From DATJGR01 sp963812255 (lineage in GTDB: Bacteria > Pseudomonadota > Gammaproteobacteria > Pseudomonadales > Azotimanducaceae): 64,000 nucleotides of DNA. Below, one piece after another: positions 38,389 through 46,770 of the stretch; within the stretch, counting starts at the first letter, position 1; each line of letters starts with the position of its first letter. Below the pieces are notes generated by a model. It saw only the letters and a list, made by a program, of their open reading frames with translations, had not been told where the DNA came from and made no database searches. The translations under genes were made by a program, and so were the position numbers. The stretch covers positions 124,001 to 188,000 of the forward strand of contig CAWEUM010000001.1 of the NCBI GenBank assembly GCA_963812255.1, read 5' to 3'.

Positions 38389-38700
38389 CGCAGTGCGGGA
38401 AAATTCTGGTGCATTCAGAATTCGCACGCTGGAGTTGACGGTTGAGGCGGAGCAGCGCCAAGCCGAACGTTGCCCATAGACCCGTTTGGCGAAGGGGTGG
38501 ACTCGCGACAGAGGTGGGGTGGGCGGTTGTTCGCGCCGGGCCATGTTGCGCCAGGGAAAGCGCAACGCGAGCCCCCAGGGATGGATTCATGGCGTGTCCG
38601 GCGCGAACAACCGCCCATTCCATCGGCGTTCAACTCCACGCTGTTCTTCAGCATCGCCGATTCAGTTCCAAACAGAATGGCGCACGAAACGAGTCCGCCG
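38389..38700. other. Intergenic stretch carrying a repeat element
   Basis: 312 bp between the convergent gamma-glutamyltransferase gene and the small gene at 38701. I find no supported coding frame. The stretch is dominated by the nested palindrome at 38520-38617 and by an imperfect outer inverted pair: CGCTGGAGTTGACG near 38427-38440 and CGTTCAACTCCACGCTG near 38627-38643. Confidence 0.6.
38520..38617. repeat. Nested palindromic (REP/MITE-like) element
   Basis: Perfect 20-bp inverted arms: 38520-38539 (TGGGCGGTTGTTCGCGCCGG) pair with 38598-38617. Inside is a second hairpin TTGCGC/GCGCAA (38546-38551 with 38560-38565) with loop CAGGGAAA, followed by GGGATGGATTCATGGCG. The arrangement and composition are those of an extragenic repeat folding into a cruciform. 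Only one copy is seen in this window. Confidence 0.75.
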
Positions 38701-39078
38701 CTAGAAGTTGCCGCGCACGATGCCGGTGAATGCCGATGCCTCGCCACCGGAACTGTCGCGCACACATATCCGCAGTTTTATTTCATCAGTGCCGATGTCC
38801 TCGTCCAGCAGCGATTGCCCGACGAGCAGGCTGCGGCGCATCTTGATTGGATCGGTGCCGCCGCACTCGACGAGATGCCGATCCACGCCGCTTGCCAACA
38901 CGTCGTCGCGCAGCAGGTCATTGCCCAGAATGTCGATGCTGACATCGAATGACAGCGCCTGCTCGGCTTCACCGTCGGTGCAGATCAATGTATAACCGTA
39001 ACTCACACCGACAATCTTCAGCGTTTGCTGAGCCTCTGTTTGCGTCAACGTCAAGATCAATCCGCTCAGCGTTGCCAC
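38701..39078 (-). CDS. Hypothetical protein, 125 residues
   Basis: Acidic, beta-rich looking protein with no signal peptide or membrane segment. Features: LKIVGVSYGYTLICTDGEAEQALSF, DILGNDLLRDDVLASG, RSLLVGQSLLDEDIGTDEIKLRICVRD. Composition and length look like a real protein rather than a shadow. Divergent from alaA. No family recognised, so no function is proposed. Confidence 0.6.
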   Translation of the reverse strand: MATLSGLILTLTQTEAQQTLKIVGVSYGYTLICTDGEAEQALSFDVSIDILGNDLLRDDVLASGVDRHLVECGGTDPIKMRRSLLVGQSLLDEDIGTDEIKLRICVRDSSGGEASAFTGIVRGNF

Positions 39079-39205
39079 GCTATCGCCTTGTCTTCCACGA
39101 GATCTGCATCATCGCAGAGCGAGCGGGTAGCTCAAAGCCCCCACGTTGTACCGCAAATTCTTTCGGCCTTTCGTCTGCCGTTTAGCTCATCCCGGCGTCT
39201 GCAGC

Positions 39206-39234
39206 GGTCAACCCGCCTAAAACTGGCTACAATT
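39206..39234 (+). promoter_or_regulatory. Possible promoter of alaA
   Basis: A good -10, TACAAT (39229-39234), with a weak -35 CGGTCA (39206-39211) at 17 nt. The start would be within about 20 nt of the ATG at 39258. Confidence 0.4.
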
Positions 39235-39257
39235 CGCTGTCACCTCGAGATCACACC

Positions 39258-40523
39258 ATGGCAGGCCAACACGACACCGAACGCGTCACGGCATTGACCC
39301 CGGCGCCGCTCCGCTCGATCGCAAAGTCGACCAAACTCAACGACGTGTGCTACGAGATCCGCGGTCCGGCGCTGCAGGAAGCGGCGCGCCTGGAAGACGA
39401 GGGTCATCGCGTCATCAAGCTGAACGTCGGCAATCCCGCGGCGTTCGGCTTCGAGGCGCCCGAAGAGATCGTCATCGACGTGATCCATCATCTGCGCGAA
39501 TCGCAAGGATATTGCGACTCCAAAGGGCTTTACAGCGCGCGCAAAGCGATCATGCAGTACTGCCAGCAGCTGCCGGTACCACACGTCGAAATCGACGACA
39601 TCTACATCGGCAACGGCGTCAGCGAATTGATCGTCATGGCCATGCAGGGGCTGCTCGACAACGGCGACGAGATTCTGGTCCCCGCTCCCGACTACCCCCT
39701 CTGGACGGCGGCGATCACGTTGTGCGGCGGCAAGGCGGTGCACTACCGCTGCGACGAGCAGGCCGACTGGCAACCCGATCTCGACGATATGAAGCACAAG
39801 ATCACGTCGCGTACGCGCGGCATCGTCGTGATCAACCCAAACAACCCGACCGGATCCGTATACACCCGCGAGCTGCTCAACGGCATCGTCGAGCTGGCGC
39901 GGCAGAAAGACCTGATCCTGTTTGCCGACGAGATCTACGACAAGATCATCTACGATGACGCGGTGCATGTGCCACTGGCTCAACTCGCGCCCGACCTGCT
40001 CGTCCTGACATTCAACGGATTGTCGAAGACCTACCGCGTCGCCGGCTTCCGCACCGGTTGGATGGTGCTGTCGGGCGCCAAACACCGCGCCACCGACTAT
40101 ATCGAGGGGCTCAACATTCTCGCGTCGATGCGGCTGTGTGCGAACGTGCCGAGCCAGCACGCGATCCAGACGGCACTCGGCGGCTATCAGAGTATCGCCG
40201 AATTCATACGCCCTGGCGGTCGTCTGTATCAGCAGCGCATCCTCGCGCACTCGCTGCTGAACCAGATCGAGGGCGTCAGTTGCACGATGCCGAGCGGCGC
40301 GCTGTACCTGTTTCCGAAGCTCGACGTGCGGCGCTTCAACATCAGCGACGATGAACGCTTCGTATTCGATCTGCTGCGGCAGGAGAAGCTCCTCATCGTC
40401 CAGGGCAGCGGATTCAACTGGCCGGAGCCCGACCACTTCCGCATCGTCTTCCTACCGCGCGAAGAAGAACTGATCGAGGCGATCGGACGCCTCGGCGAGT
40501 TCCTCGCCGGATACCGTCAATAG
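39258..40523 (+). CDS. alaA: Alanine-synthesising aminotransferase (AlaA type)
   Basis: 421-residue class I PLP aminotransferase. PLP Lys257 in NGLSKTYRVAGFR; LNVGNPAAFGFEAP, PDYPLWTAA, NPNNPTGSVY and FADEIYDKIIYDD match the YfbQ/AlaA group, which makes alanine from pyruvate and glutamate. The N-terminal MAGQHDTERVTALTPAPLR extends a little beyond E. coli AlaA. Convergent with the NAD-kinase-like gene after 24 nt. Confidence 0.9.
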   Translation: MAGQHDTERVTALTPAPLRSIAKSTKLNDVCYEIRGPALQEAARLEDEGHRVIKLNVGNPAAFGFEAPEEIVIDVIHHLRESQGYCDSKGLYSARKAIMQYCQQLPVPHVEIDDIYIGNGVSELIVMAMQGLLDNGDEILVPAPDYPLWTAAITLCGGKAVHYRCDEQADWQPDLDDMKHKITSRTRGIVVINPNNPTGSVYTRELLNGIVELARQKDLILFADEIYDKIIYDDAVHVPLAQLAPDLLVLTFNGLSKTYRVAGFRTGWMVLSGAKHRATDYIEGLNILASMRLCANVPSQHAIQTALGGYQSIAEFIRPGGRLYQQRILAHSLLNQIEGVSCTMPSGALYLFPKLDVRRFNISDDERFVFDLLRQEKLLIVQGSGFNWPEPDHFRIVFLPREEELIEAIGRLGEFLAGYRQ

Positions 40524-40547
40524 CCCACATCCGGCACGAAGATTTCG

Positions 40548-41660
40548 TCAACCGGCGACACGGTAGAACAAAGAATCTTCGTAGCCGGCAACGATCTCGA
40601 TAATGCCGTTGAGGCGCGCGTCCACTTCTTCATCCCCGCTGTCCACCAGCAAGGGCCGGCCGTCGAGAGACAGCAGCTTGGTGCGGCTCGCCACCACACA
40701 GATGTGCTGCCGCGGGATCGCCCGCAGGATCGCCGGTGTCAGCTGTTGGTTGCCGCGTCCAATCAGGAATCCTTGGCCGCGGGTGAAACTGAGCACGACG
40801 AGCGTGTCCGCATCTGTATGAGCCGCGAGCGCCGCCGCATCTGCATCCGCGACGACGAGCCGGCCATCGCGCAGTACATCGAAACCCAGCAACGTCGGCT
40901 CGATACCCAAGCGTCTCTTGATCGCCGCAACCGTACTGCCCGGTCCGAGAAAGATCGACCCGCAGTGGTCGGTGATACGTTCCGCCATCGCCTCGGCTAT
41001 TTCGGCGAGCACCAGGGATTCGACCTCGCGTCCGCTCGACTTGACGTGCTGCAGATACTTGCCGACGCGCGGCACACTCAGTTCACCGTAGTAGCACGTC
41101 GCGACACGCCCTTCCCGCAATGCGACCTCGTCAATGTCGCGCACCTGCGCAAGCTCGGCCGCCACCAACCCCCCGTCGAGCAATAAGAGGATCAACTCCG
41201 CGGCGTCACGCGGACGCACCGTGAACACGCCCGAATGCATCTTGACGCCCGCTGGGATACCAATCACCGGGACATCGCGAGGGACCACCTCGGCAAGATC
41301 GCGTGCCGTCCCGTCGCCGCCCGCGAATATCAGCACATCGACACCGGCAGTGACCATCGCAGTCGCGGCGCGCTGCGTATCGGCTGCGCTGCTTGGGCGC
41401 TGCGGCGCACCGAGCACCTCGACGTTCAATCCCAGTTCGACGAGCGCATCATGGCCCATTGCACCGTCCCAGGTGACGAGTGTCAGTTCAGACGAACGGC
41501 TCGACAGAAGTGCGAACGCGGCACGCAATCGCTCGCCAGCGCGCGACGTGCTGCCGCGTTGCTTCGCGATACGTTGCACCTCGATGCCATCGCTGCCCTT
41601 CAGCGCCGCAGGACCGCCGATGCCCGCAACCGGATTGACGATGATCCCGAGGCGCAGCAT
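40548..41660 (-). CDS. NAD kinase-like (AcoX-type) protein
   Basis: 370 residues. N-terminal LGIIVNPVAGIGG and the ATP-site motif GGDGT (114-118) identify the ATP-NAD kinase/diacylglycerol kinase fold, of the AcoX-like branch (IPAGVKMHSGVF). The C-terminal half (GSIFLGPGSTVAAIKRRLG, SFTRGQGFLIGRGNQQ) is typical of that branch. Substrate not established. ATG at 41660 shares a base with the stop of the upstream oxidase gene. Confidence 0.82.
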   Translation of the reverse strand: MLRLGIIVNPVAGIGGPAALKGSDGIEVQRIAKQRGSTSRAGERLRAAFALLSSRSSELTLVTWDGAMGHDALVELGLNVEVLGAPQRPSSAADTQRAATAMVTAGVDVLIFAGGDGTARDLAEVVPRDVPVIGIPAGVKMHSGVFTVRPRDAAELILLLLDGGLVAAELAQVRDIDEVALREGRVATCYYGELSVPRVGKYLQHVKSSGREVESLVLAEIAEAMAERITDHCGSIFLGPGSTVAAIKRRLGIEPTLLGFDVLRDGRLVVADADAAALAAHTDADTLVVLSFTRGQGFLIGRGNQQLTPAILRAIPRQHICVVASRTKLLSLDGRPLLVDSGDEEVDARLNGIIEIVAGYEDSLFYRVAG

Positions 41661-42763
41661 CAGTCTTGCCTGCCCGCGCACTCACACACTGCATCGGCCA
41701 GCGCCAGCGATGCGGTCAACCCGGGCGATTCGATCCCGAGCAGATGAATCAAACCGGGAATGCCATGGTTCTTCATGTCCAGCAAACGAAAATCTGCCGC
41801 TGGTTCGCTCGCGGCAGAGATCTTCGGGCGTATACCGGTGTAACCCGCTTGCAGGCGTTTCTCGTCGAGCGACGGATAATAGCGACGGATGGCCGTGATG
41901 AACCGCGAGCGATTGCGTTCGTCGAACGTGTAATCGATGCCGTCGATCCAGACGACATCCGGACCGAATCGCGCCTGGCCCGCCAGATCGAGCGTCACGT
42001 GAACGCCGAGCCCACCGGGCTCCGCCACCGGATAGACAAGCCGTTGAAACGGCGAACGTCCGCTCAATGTGTAGTACTGCCCTTTTGCATAGTGCGCGTT
42101 CGGCAACAGCGCGGGCGGATGCTGCGCAATCCGACGCGCGAGATCCGGCGCCGCGAGGCCCGCGCAGTTCACGACGAACGCGGCATCGAGTTCGAACTGT
42201 TGCGTCTGCAGTCGTATGCGTCGGCGCTCGGCGCGACCCGACAAGACGTCGGTATGAAACGCGATCATGCCGCCGTGCGCTTCGAGATCGCCGACGAGGC
42301 TCTCCATGTAAGCATGGCTATCGATGATTCCGGTCGTCTCCGACATAACTGCGCCGACACAGCTCACCGCCGGTTCCAGTTCGGCAACCTCGGCAGCCGA
42401 TACCCAGCGCAGCTCACCAACGCCGTTGGCGATTGCGCGCGCCTGATATCCGCGCAACGTTTCGAACTGCGTCTCATCGGTCGCGACGATGAGTTTTCCG
42501 CAGCGCCGAAACTCGACGCCATAGGCTTCACAATACTGGTAGAGCAATGTCTTGCCGCGTACGCACAAATGCGCCTTGAGGCTGCCGGTGTCGTAGTAGA
42601 TCCCGGCGTGGATCACCTCGGAATTGCGGCTGCTGGTCTCGGTACCAATCTGGCCGTGACGCTCGAGTACCAGCACGTCGCGACCCGCCCGAGCCAACGC
42701 ACGGGCGCAAGCGAGCCCAACGACACCGGCACCGATGACAACGCAATCAATGCGTTCACTCAC
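41660..42763 (-). CDS. lhgO: L-2-hydroxyglutarate oxidase-like FAD enzyme
   Basis: 367 residues, DAO-fold flavoprotein. Dinucleotide motif VVIGAGVVGLACAR at 8-21, SSRNSEVIHAGIYYD (the LhgO/L2HGDH block), NCAGLAAPDLA, and C-terminal GYTGIRPKIS. Members oxidise L-2-hydroxyglutarate to 2-oxoglutarate or closely related 2-hydroxy acids. GTG at 42763 overlaps the epmC stop by 8 nt; the long upstream extension lies inside epmC. Confidence 0.88.
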   Translation of the reverse strand: MSERIDCVVIGAGVVGLACARALARAGRDVLVLERHGQIGTETSSRNSEVIHAGIYYDTGSLKAHLCVRGKTLLYQYCEAYGVEFRRCGKLIVATDETQFETLRGYQARAIANGVGELRWVSAAEVAELEPAVSCVGAVMSETTGIIDSHAYMESLVGDLEAHGGMIAFHTDVLSGRAERRRIRLQTQQFELDAAFVVNCAGLAAPDLARRIAQHPPALLPNAHYAKGQYYTLSGRSPFQRLVYPVAEPGGLGVHVTLDLAGQARFGPDVVWIDGIDYTFDERNRSRFITAIRRYYPSLDEKRLQAGYTGIRPKISAASEPAADFRLLDMKNHGIPGLIHLLGIESPGLTASLALADAVCECAGRQD

Positions 42764-43250
42764 GATCGAATTCCATGGCGAGCGCCTCGCAAAAACGCCG
42801 CGCGCGCGGCGGCAAATTTGCAGCGCGCGCGAGTGTGCGTTCCGCAACGACCCCCGCGAAGCGTTCGAGTTCGGCGGCTGACGCATCGAAATCATCAGCG
42901 CTGACGACGAAGCGGACGCCGCACGTCCGCGCGAAGACCGCCTCGAGTGCCTGAACGTCCGCTTCGGCCGCGAAGAAGCCGGCCCGTTGTTGCGCACTGC
43001 GCGGACCGGGTACATACGGATAGCCGTAGTCGCGCCACTGCCGCCGGCCCGGTCCGGCAAGGCACCAGTGCGCCGCCTCGTGCAACGCACTGGCCGGATA
43101 GTTGCGCGTGTAGGTGATCCGCGCCGGCGTTGCTCCGGCAACCGGTTCGTACAACGGTTCGGTCGCGCCGCCCGACATCAGCGTGTGGTGACTGTCGAAG
43201 AACTCCGCGTTGAACACGCGGGCAATACGCGCAGCGGTCTGATCACTCAT
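42756..43250 (-). CDS. epmC: Elongation factor P hydroxylase EpmC-like
   Basis: 164 residues. HEAAHW at 57-62 gives the HExxH metal site, and EPLYEPV...ITYTRNYPASALHEAAHWCLAG matches EpmC (YfcM), which hydroxylates the beta-lysylated lysine of elongation factor P. epmA and epmB are not in this window. The start overlaps the stop of the upstream cyclotransferase gene by 8 nt (ATGAGTGA). Confidence 0.87.
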   Translation of the reverse strand: MSDQTAARIARVFNAEFFDSHHTLMSGGATEPLYEPVAGATPARITYTRNYPASALHEAAHWCLAGPGRRQWRDYGYPYVPGPRSAQQRAGFFAAEADVQALEAVFARTCGVRFVVSADDFDASAAELERFAGVVAERTLARAANLPPRARRFCEALAMEFDRE

Positions 43251-43713
43251 CGACGCAACGAATGCCTCGCAACCAATCCAGATACGACCTCGACAGATAC
43301 TCGTGCCCCGCCAATAGGTGGCTCAGATAGCCCCGCTCCGGACGCAGGCCGCGGCGCAGCACCGAGGCGTTGGCAAAGTACGTCCAGGCGGCGATTTCGC
43401 CACGCGCCGTGCGCACGCGCACGACGTCGCGACTGTAGTTGATCGGCGTTGCCTCGAACGCATCCATGCGATGGATCTCGACATCGGACTCGAGACGGTA
43501 CAACAGGCCCTCCACCCGAGCGCCGGGGTCGTATGCCAGATTGGCATGGCCAGAGCGCGGATGCGTGCGCGATTGTTTGTCGAAAGCCAGACGAACCGCA
43601 TCCATCACGGCGCCGCATATCGCATCGAAGCGCACGCCGCGCTCCGTCACCCGCGCAGGATTCATGTTGCTGCCGTAGGCGAAATAGAATCGCGGCGGCA
43701 TATCCGCCATCAC
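43243..43713 (-). CDS. Gamma-glutamylcyclotransferase-fold protein
   Basis: 156 residues, AIG2/GGCT fold. FYFAYGSNM is the YGSN substrate loop, followed by VEGLLYRLESDVEIHRMDAFE, where a catalytic Glu sits. The pair of Met codons at 43713 starts the protein in a 4-nt overlap with tusA. Could release 5-oxoproline from gamma-glutamyl compounds; note a gamma-glutamyltransferase gene 5 kb away on the other strand. Confidence 0.83.
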   Translation of the reverse strand: MMADMPPRFYFAYGSNMNPARVTERGVRFDAICGAVMDAVRLAFDKQSRTHPRSGHANLAYDPGARVEGLLYRLESDVEIHRMDAFEATPINYSRDVVRVRTARGEIAAWTYFANASVLRRGLRPERGYLSHLLAGHEYLSRSYLDWLRGIRCVDE

Positions 43714-43940
43714 CCCTTGCGAAGACGGTAGTGATGTGTCGCATCACGTATCTGGTGACTCAACATCCGATGTCCCATGAACCGGCAGAAGTCGGTGAGG
43801 TCGCGCTCCGTGGAAGGATCCGTTGCGACCACATACAGCACCTGCCCAGAGCGCATTTCGCGCACGCGGTTGCGCACCAGCATCAGCGGTTCCGGGCAGA
43901 CGAGCCCGCGGGCATCCAAACAATCGTCAGCGTCATCCAT
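43710..43940 (-). CDS. tusA: TusA-family sulfur carrier protein
   Basis: 76 residues. Active Cys15 in LDARGLVCPEPLM, then an acidic/basic two-layer fold with GQVLYVVATDPSTERDLTDFCRFMGH. TusA passes persulfide sulfur from IscS for tRNA thiolation and molybdenum cofactor. First gene of the tusA-cyclotransferase-epmC-lhgO-NAD-kinase-like run. Confidence 0.9.
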   Translation of the reverse strand: MDDADDCLDARGLVCPEPLMLVRNRVREMRSGQVLYVVATDPSTERDLTDFCRFMGHRMLSHQIRDATHHYRLRKG

Positions 43941-44044
43941 GGCAAACTCGCCGTGTTCGCGCGCGATCTTATCAGGGGGCTAAAACGACTGCAGGCGGTA
44001 CCTGTCGCCACTTCGCGATCGTGCACGGCATCGGCGTTCGATCC

Positions 44045-44073
44045 TTGACTTGTCGGGGACGGCTCTGAGACTT
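44045..44073 (+). promoter_or_regulatory. Possible promoter of the envelope locus
   Basis: TTGACT (44045-44050), 17 nt, AGACTT (44068-44073) in the 193-nt gap between divergent tusA and the TPR/TonB-like gene. Strong -35 match but weak -10. Confidence 0.35.
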
Positions 44074-44133
44074 TCGCGGAGGAACGCAGGACTGCTGCCC
44101 GCGGTCCAACCTTCGAACACGAGCATTCTGCGC

Positions 44134-45501
44134 ATGTGGAAATTTGTCTGGTCGGGTTTTGCGATCGTCGTGGCCGCGTCGGGTATCGTCGTGCGCGCCG
44201 CTGAACAATCCAGTTCCAGTGAGGTGCAGGCGACACCTGAGTCTGCTGTTGTATCGAGCGTCGCAGAGCGCACCGACAGCATCGGCGAGCGCGTCGAAAT
44301 TGCCTCCCACCAGCTCGCGATGAAGGAATACACCGACGCCGAACCGCTGCTCTCCAACATCGTCGCGGAACTACAGCAAACCAAATCGCGCTACGACCCG
44401 GCGCTGATCCAACCGTTGACGATGCTCGGCGATGCGCTGAGCGGAGAGGCAAAATACAAAGAGGCGTTGCAGGCGTACGAAAAGGCGCGCTACATCACGC
44501 GCGTCACCGACGGATTGCACACCGTCGATCAAATCGACCTCGTCTATCGCGAGGCGAACATGCTTGCGTCGATGGGCGAAACGGCGAAAGCGAACGACCG
44601 CCAGGAGTATGCGTATGAGACATTGCTGCGCAACTACGGTCCGTTTTCACCTAAGCTGGTGCCGGCATTGTTTCACCTCGCAATGTGGTACGACCGCACC
44701 ACCAACGTATTCGCCGCGCGCGGTTTATATGAACGCGCGGTCGAGATTCTTGCGCGGAACAACGGCGCAACAGACCCCAGTCTGATTCCCGCGCTGCGCG
44801 GCCTGGCGAACACCTACCGTGAGGAACGCTTTCCGCCCTTTCAACTGCCCGAGACGCAACATGTCGGCGCCTTGCCGCCAGCCGCGTTATACGGTTCGCA
44901 AGGCGACCCCATGCCGATCGTCAATCGGTTCGGTCCCGGTGAAGCCGCATTGCTGGAAGTGGTCAAAATCATCTCTGCGGATCCAGAAGCGACGCCGCTG
45001 TCGGTGGCTCTGGCAGAGATCGATCTCGCCGATTGGTATTTGTTGTTCGACAAGCCGTCGCGCGCAACGCCTGTTTACGTCCATGCGCGACAGATCATGC
45101 GCGACCGCGCGGCGATGGACGCGGAGCAAATCGCCGTCTATTTCGGCCAGCCGACGATCCTCTACCGGCCGATACCTCCGGACCCGCCCGCGCCATCCGA
45201 GGCGCTGCGCGCGAACCCAACCCAGGGTCATATCGAACTCAGCTACACCGTAACCAACGATGGGGAAGTGACCGATCTGAAGACGTTGTCATCGGAACCC
45301 GAAGGCCTGATGGATTTGAAGGTTCGGCGCGGTATGCGCGTCGCGCGCTTCCGGCCGAGATTCGACGGTGACACACCCGTCGACTCCCCGAATCAGGTGT
45401 ATCGGCGCACGTTCACCTACTATCCCAAGTCGGCCCCCGCAAGCCTCACGACACCGCCGGACCGCAGCGACAGCGCGGGCGTAAAGCAAGCTGCGCCTTG
45501 A
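44134..45501 (+). CDS. Exported TPR protein with TonB-like C-terminal domain
   Basis: 455 residues. Signal peptide WKFVWSGFAIVVAASGIVVRA (1-23 or so). Residues 45-240 contain repeated helical pairs with TPR spacing (YKEALQAYEKARYI, NVFAARGLYERAVEIL). The C-terminus (about 365-435), beginning GHIELSYTVTNDGEVTDL and containing MRVARFRPRFDG, has the TonB C-terminal pattern used to contact outer-membrane partners, but there is no TonB-type N-terminal anchor with Pro-rich span. Inference: a periplasmic scaffold. Start ATG 44134 places the signal peptide first. It heads a plus-strand run of ten genes. Confidence 0.7.
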   Translation: MWKFVWSGFAIVVAASGIVVRAAEQSSSSEVQATPESAVVSSVAERTDSIGERVEIASHQLAMKEYTDAEPLLSNIVAELQQTKSRYDPALIQPLTMLGDALSGEAKYKEALQAYEKARYITRVTDGLHTVDQIDLVYREANMLASMGETAKANDRQEYAYETLLRNYGPFSPKLVPALFHLAMWYDRTTNVFAARGLYERAVEILARNNGATDPSLIPALRGLANTYREERFPPFQLPETQHVGALPPAALYGSQGDPMPIVNRFGPGEAALLEVVKIISADPEATPLSVALAEIDLADWYLLFDKPSRATPVYVHARQIMRDRAAMDAEQIAVYFGQPTILYRPIPPDPPAPSEALRANPTQGHIELSYTVTNDGEVTDLKTLSSEPEGLMDLKVRRGMRVARFRPRFDGDTPVDSPNQVYRRTFTYYPKSAPASLTTPPDRSDSAGVKQAAP

Positions 45502-45623
45502 AGTCGCCATCGGATGAACTCGGCGTCGGATCGATGTTCAAATACACTATGCTTTGCTTGGCATGTTGGTTGGCGCGCGCCATGAGGTCGTGCGTTCGCC
45601 GCCCGGATCAGGAGAGTCCAACG

Positions 45624-46754
45624 ATGAGCAGATACCGGCTTGTAATTTCGGGCTCGCTGCTCGCGGGCGCGATGTGCCTCTCTGGCTGTCAATCGCCATC
45701 GAGTAGCCCATCATCACCCAGCGTGCCGAGCCCATCGGGCGGCTCTTCCTCGTCGAAATCATCGAATCCTTCGCAGAGTCAGGGCAGCCAGGGTAGCCAG
45801 GGAAGCCAAGGCAGTCAGGGATCGACGGGTTCGCCGAGTCCTTCACCGGGTTCCACCGCTGGCTCGACCGGATCTTCGCCGGGTTCGTCCGGCTCACAAC
45901 AGCCCGGTTCTCAGCAGGGGTCCGCGGATTCCCAAGGCGACACACAATCGGGCGGCGGCCAGAGCCAGCCGTCGTTCGATCCGAATGCAGGCGCGAAAGG
46001 TTCGCAGGATGGCCGCGAGCAACGCAGCGCGGATTCGAACGGAACTGGAACGAATGACGCAACCGGCGACGCAACCGAAGGCGGTGCCGGCCAGACCGCC
46101 GGTACGACGGGTTCGGCCGGGGAACCCACCGCCGCGGGCAACGGCAGCGACGGCACAACCGACGCCGGCGGCAACGGTACCGTCGGCCAAACCGGCGGCA
46201 GCGGTAATCCAGGCGCCGCCGACGCAGGTGATGGCGGCGGATCCACCGGCACCACCGCAGATGCATCCGGCGGCGCCCAGGGCGGTGGCACCAAGGGTGC
46301 CGGCGACGGCGAGCTGGACAAGGCGCTGAAGGATTTCGACGGCCAGATCCTGGCGGAGCACGGCACCATCCTCGCGCGCGCCAACGAAAGCGCCGGCACA
46401 ATCGAAGACCCGAACGCGGGCGCCGGCGCCGCTGGCGGAACGTCGAGTCAGAACAGTGGGTCCGGCACCGGGACCACCGGCGGCGGCGCGAGTACCGCCG
46501 GCGCTGGCAGTTCGGGGGGCAGCGGAGGCGGTCTGCCGGACGGCGTCGCGATACCGGGTGGCACGGAACGCCCCGCTCCGCCGATGCCTTCGGTGAAAAA
46601 CGCCGAAGTCGCCAGCATGCCGGCGGACGTGGCCGATTCGCGTGACGACGATGTCGTGGCGCGCCAGCTGCGTGAAGCCGCGATGGCCGAATCCGACCCG
46701 GTCCTGAAGCAGAAGCTCTGGGAGGAATACCGTCGCTACAAAGCGGGCAAATAG
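45624..46754 (+). CDS. Low-complexity Gly/Ser/Gln-rich lipoprotein
   Basis: 376 residues. Signal peptide with lipobox LSGC (MSRYRLVISGSLLAGAMCLSGC), so the mature protein starts at Cys22 and is lipid-anchored. Residues about 25-330 are extremely rich in Gly, Ser, Ala and Thr with SGS/GTG/GSQ tracts, interrupted by one short helical segment (GELDKALKDFDGQILAEHGTI). The C-terminus is a charged helix (DDDVVARQLREAAMAESDPVLKQK). AGGAGAG lies 8 nt before ATG 45624. Likely an extended spacer between envelope parts; no family recognised. Confidence 0.7.
   Translation: MSRYRLVISGSLLAGAMCLSGCQSPSSSPSSPSVPSPSGGSSSSKSSNPSQSQGSQGSQGSQGSQGSTGSPSPSPGSTAGSTGSSPGSSGSQQPGSQQGSADSQGDTQSGGGQSQPSFDPNAGAKGSQDGREQRSADSNGTGTNDATGDATEGGAGQTAGTTGSAGEPTAAGNGSDGTTDAGGNGTVGQTGGSGNPGAADAGDGGGSTGTTADASGGAQGGGTKGAGDGELDKALKDFDGQILAEHGTILARANESAGTIEDPNAGAGAAGGTSSQNSGSGTGTTGGGASTAGAGSSGGSGGGLPDGVAIPGGTERPAPPMPSVKNAEVASMPADVADSRDDDVVARQLREAAMAESDPVLKQKLWEEYRRYKAGK
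45780..45815 (+). repeat. Short in-frame tandem repeat, 9-bp unit
   Basis: Four 9-bp units (CAGGGCAGC and variants) encoding Gln-Gly-Ser within the low-complexity lipoprotein. Synonymous differences between units argue that the array is old rather than freshly expanded. Flanked by looser Ser/Gln repeats on both sides. Confidence 0.7.
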
Positions 46755-46770
46755 CAGTTGGCTGGCGGCA

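Noticed and set aside
38470..38952. Frame of 160 codons across the palindromic repeat
   Set aside because: It runs through the repeat arms and antisense to the 125-residue gene; it looks like a by-product of the repeat.
45780..45824. Regular short repeats that might be a CRISPR-like array
   Set aside because: 9-bp units are in frame and encode Gln-Gly-Ser in a lipoprotein; there are no spacers.
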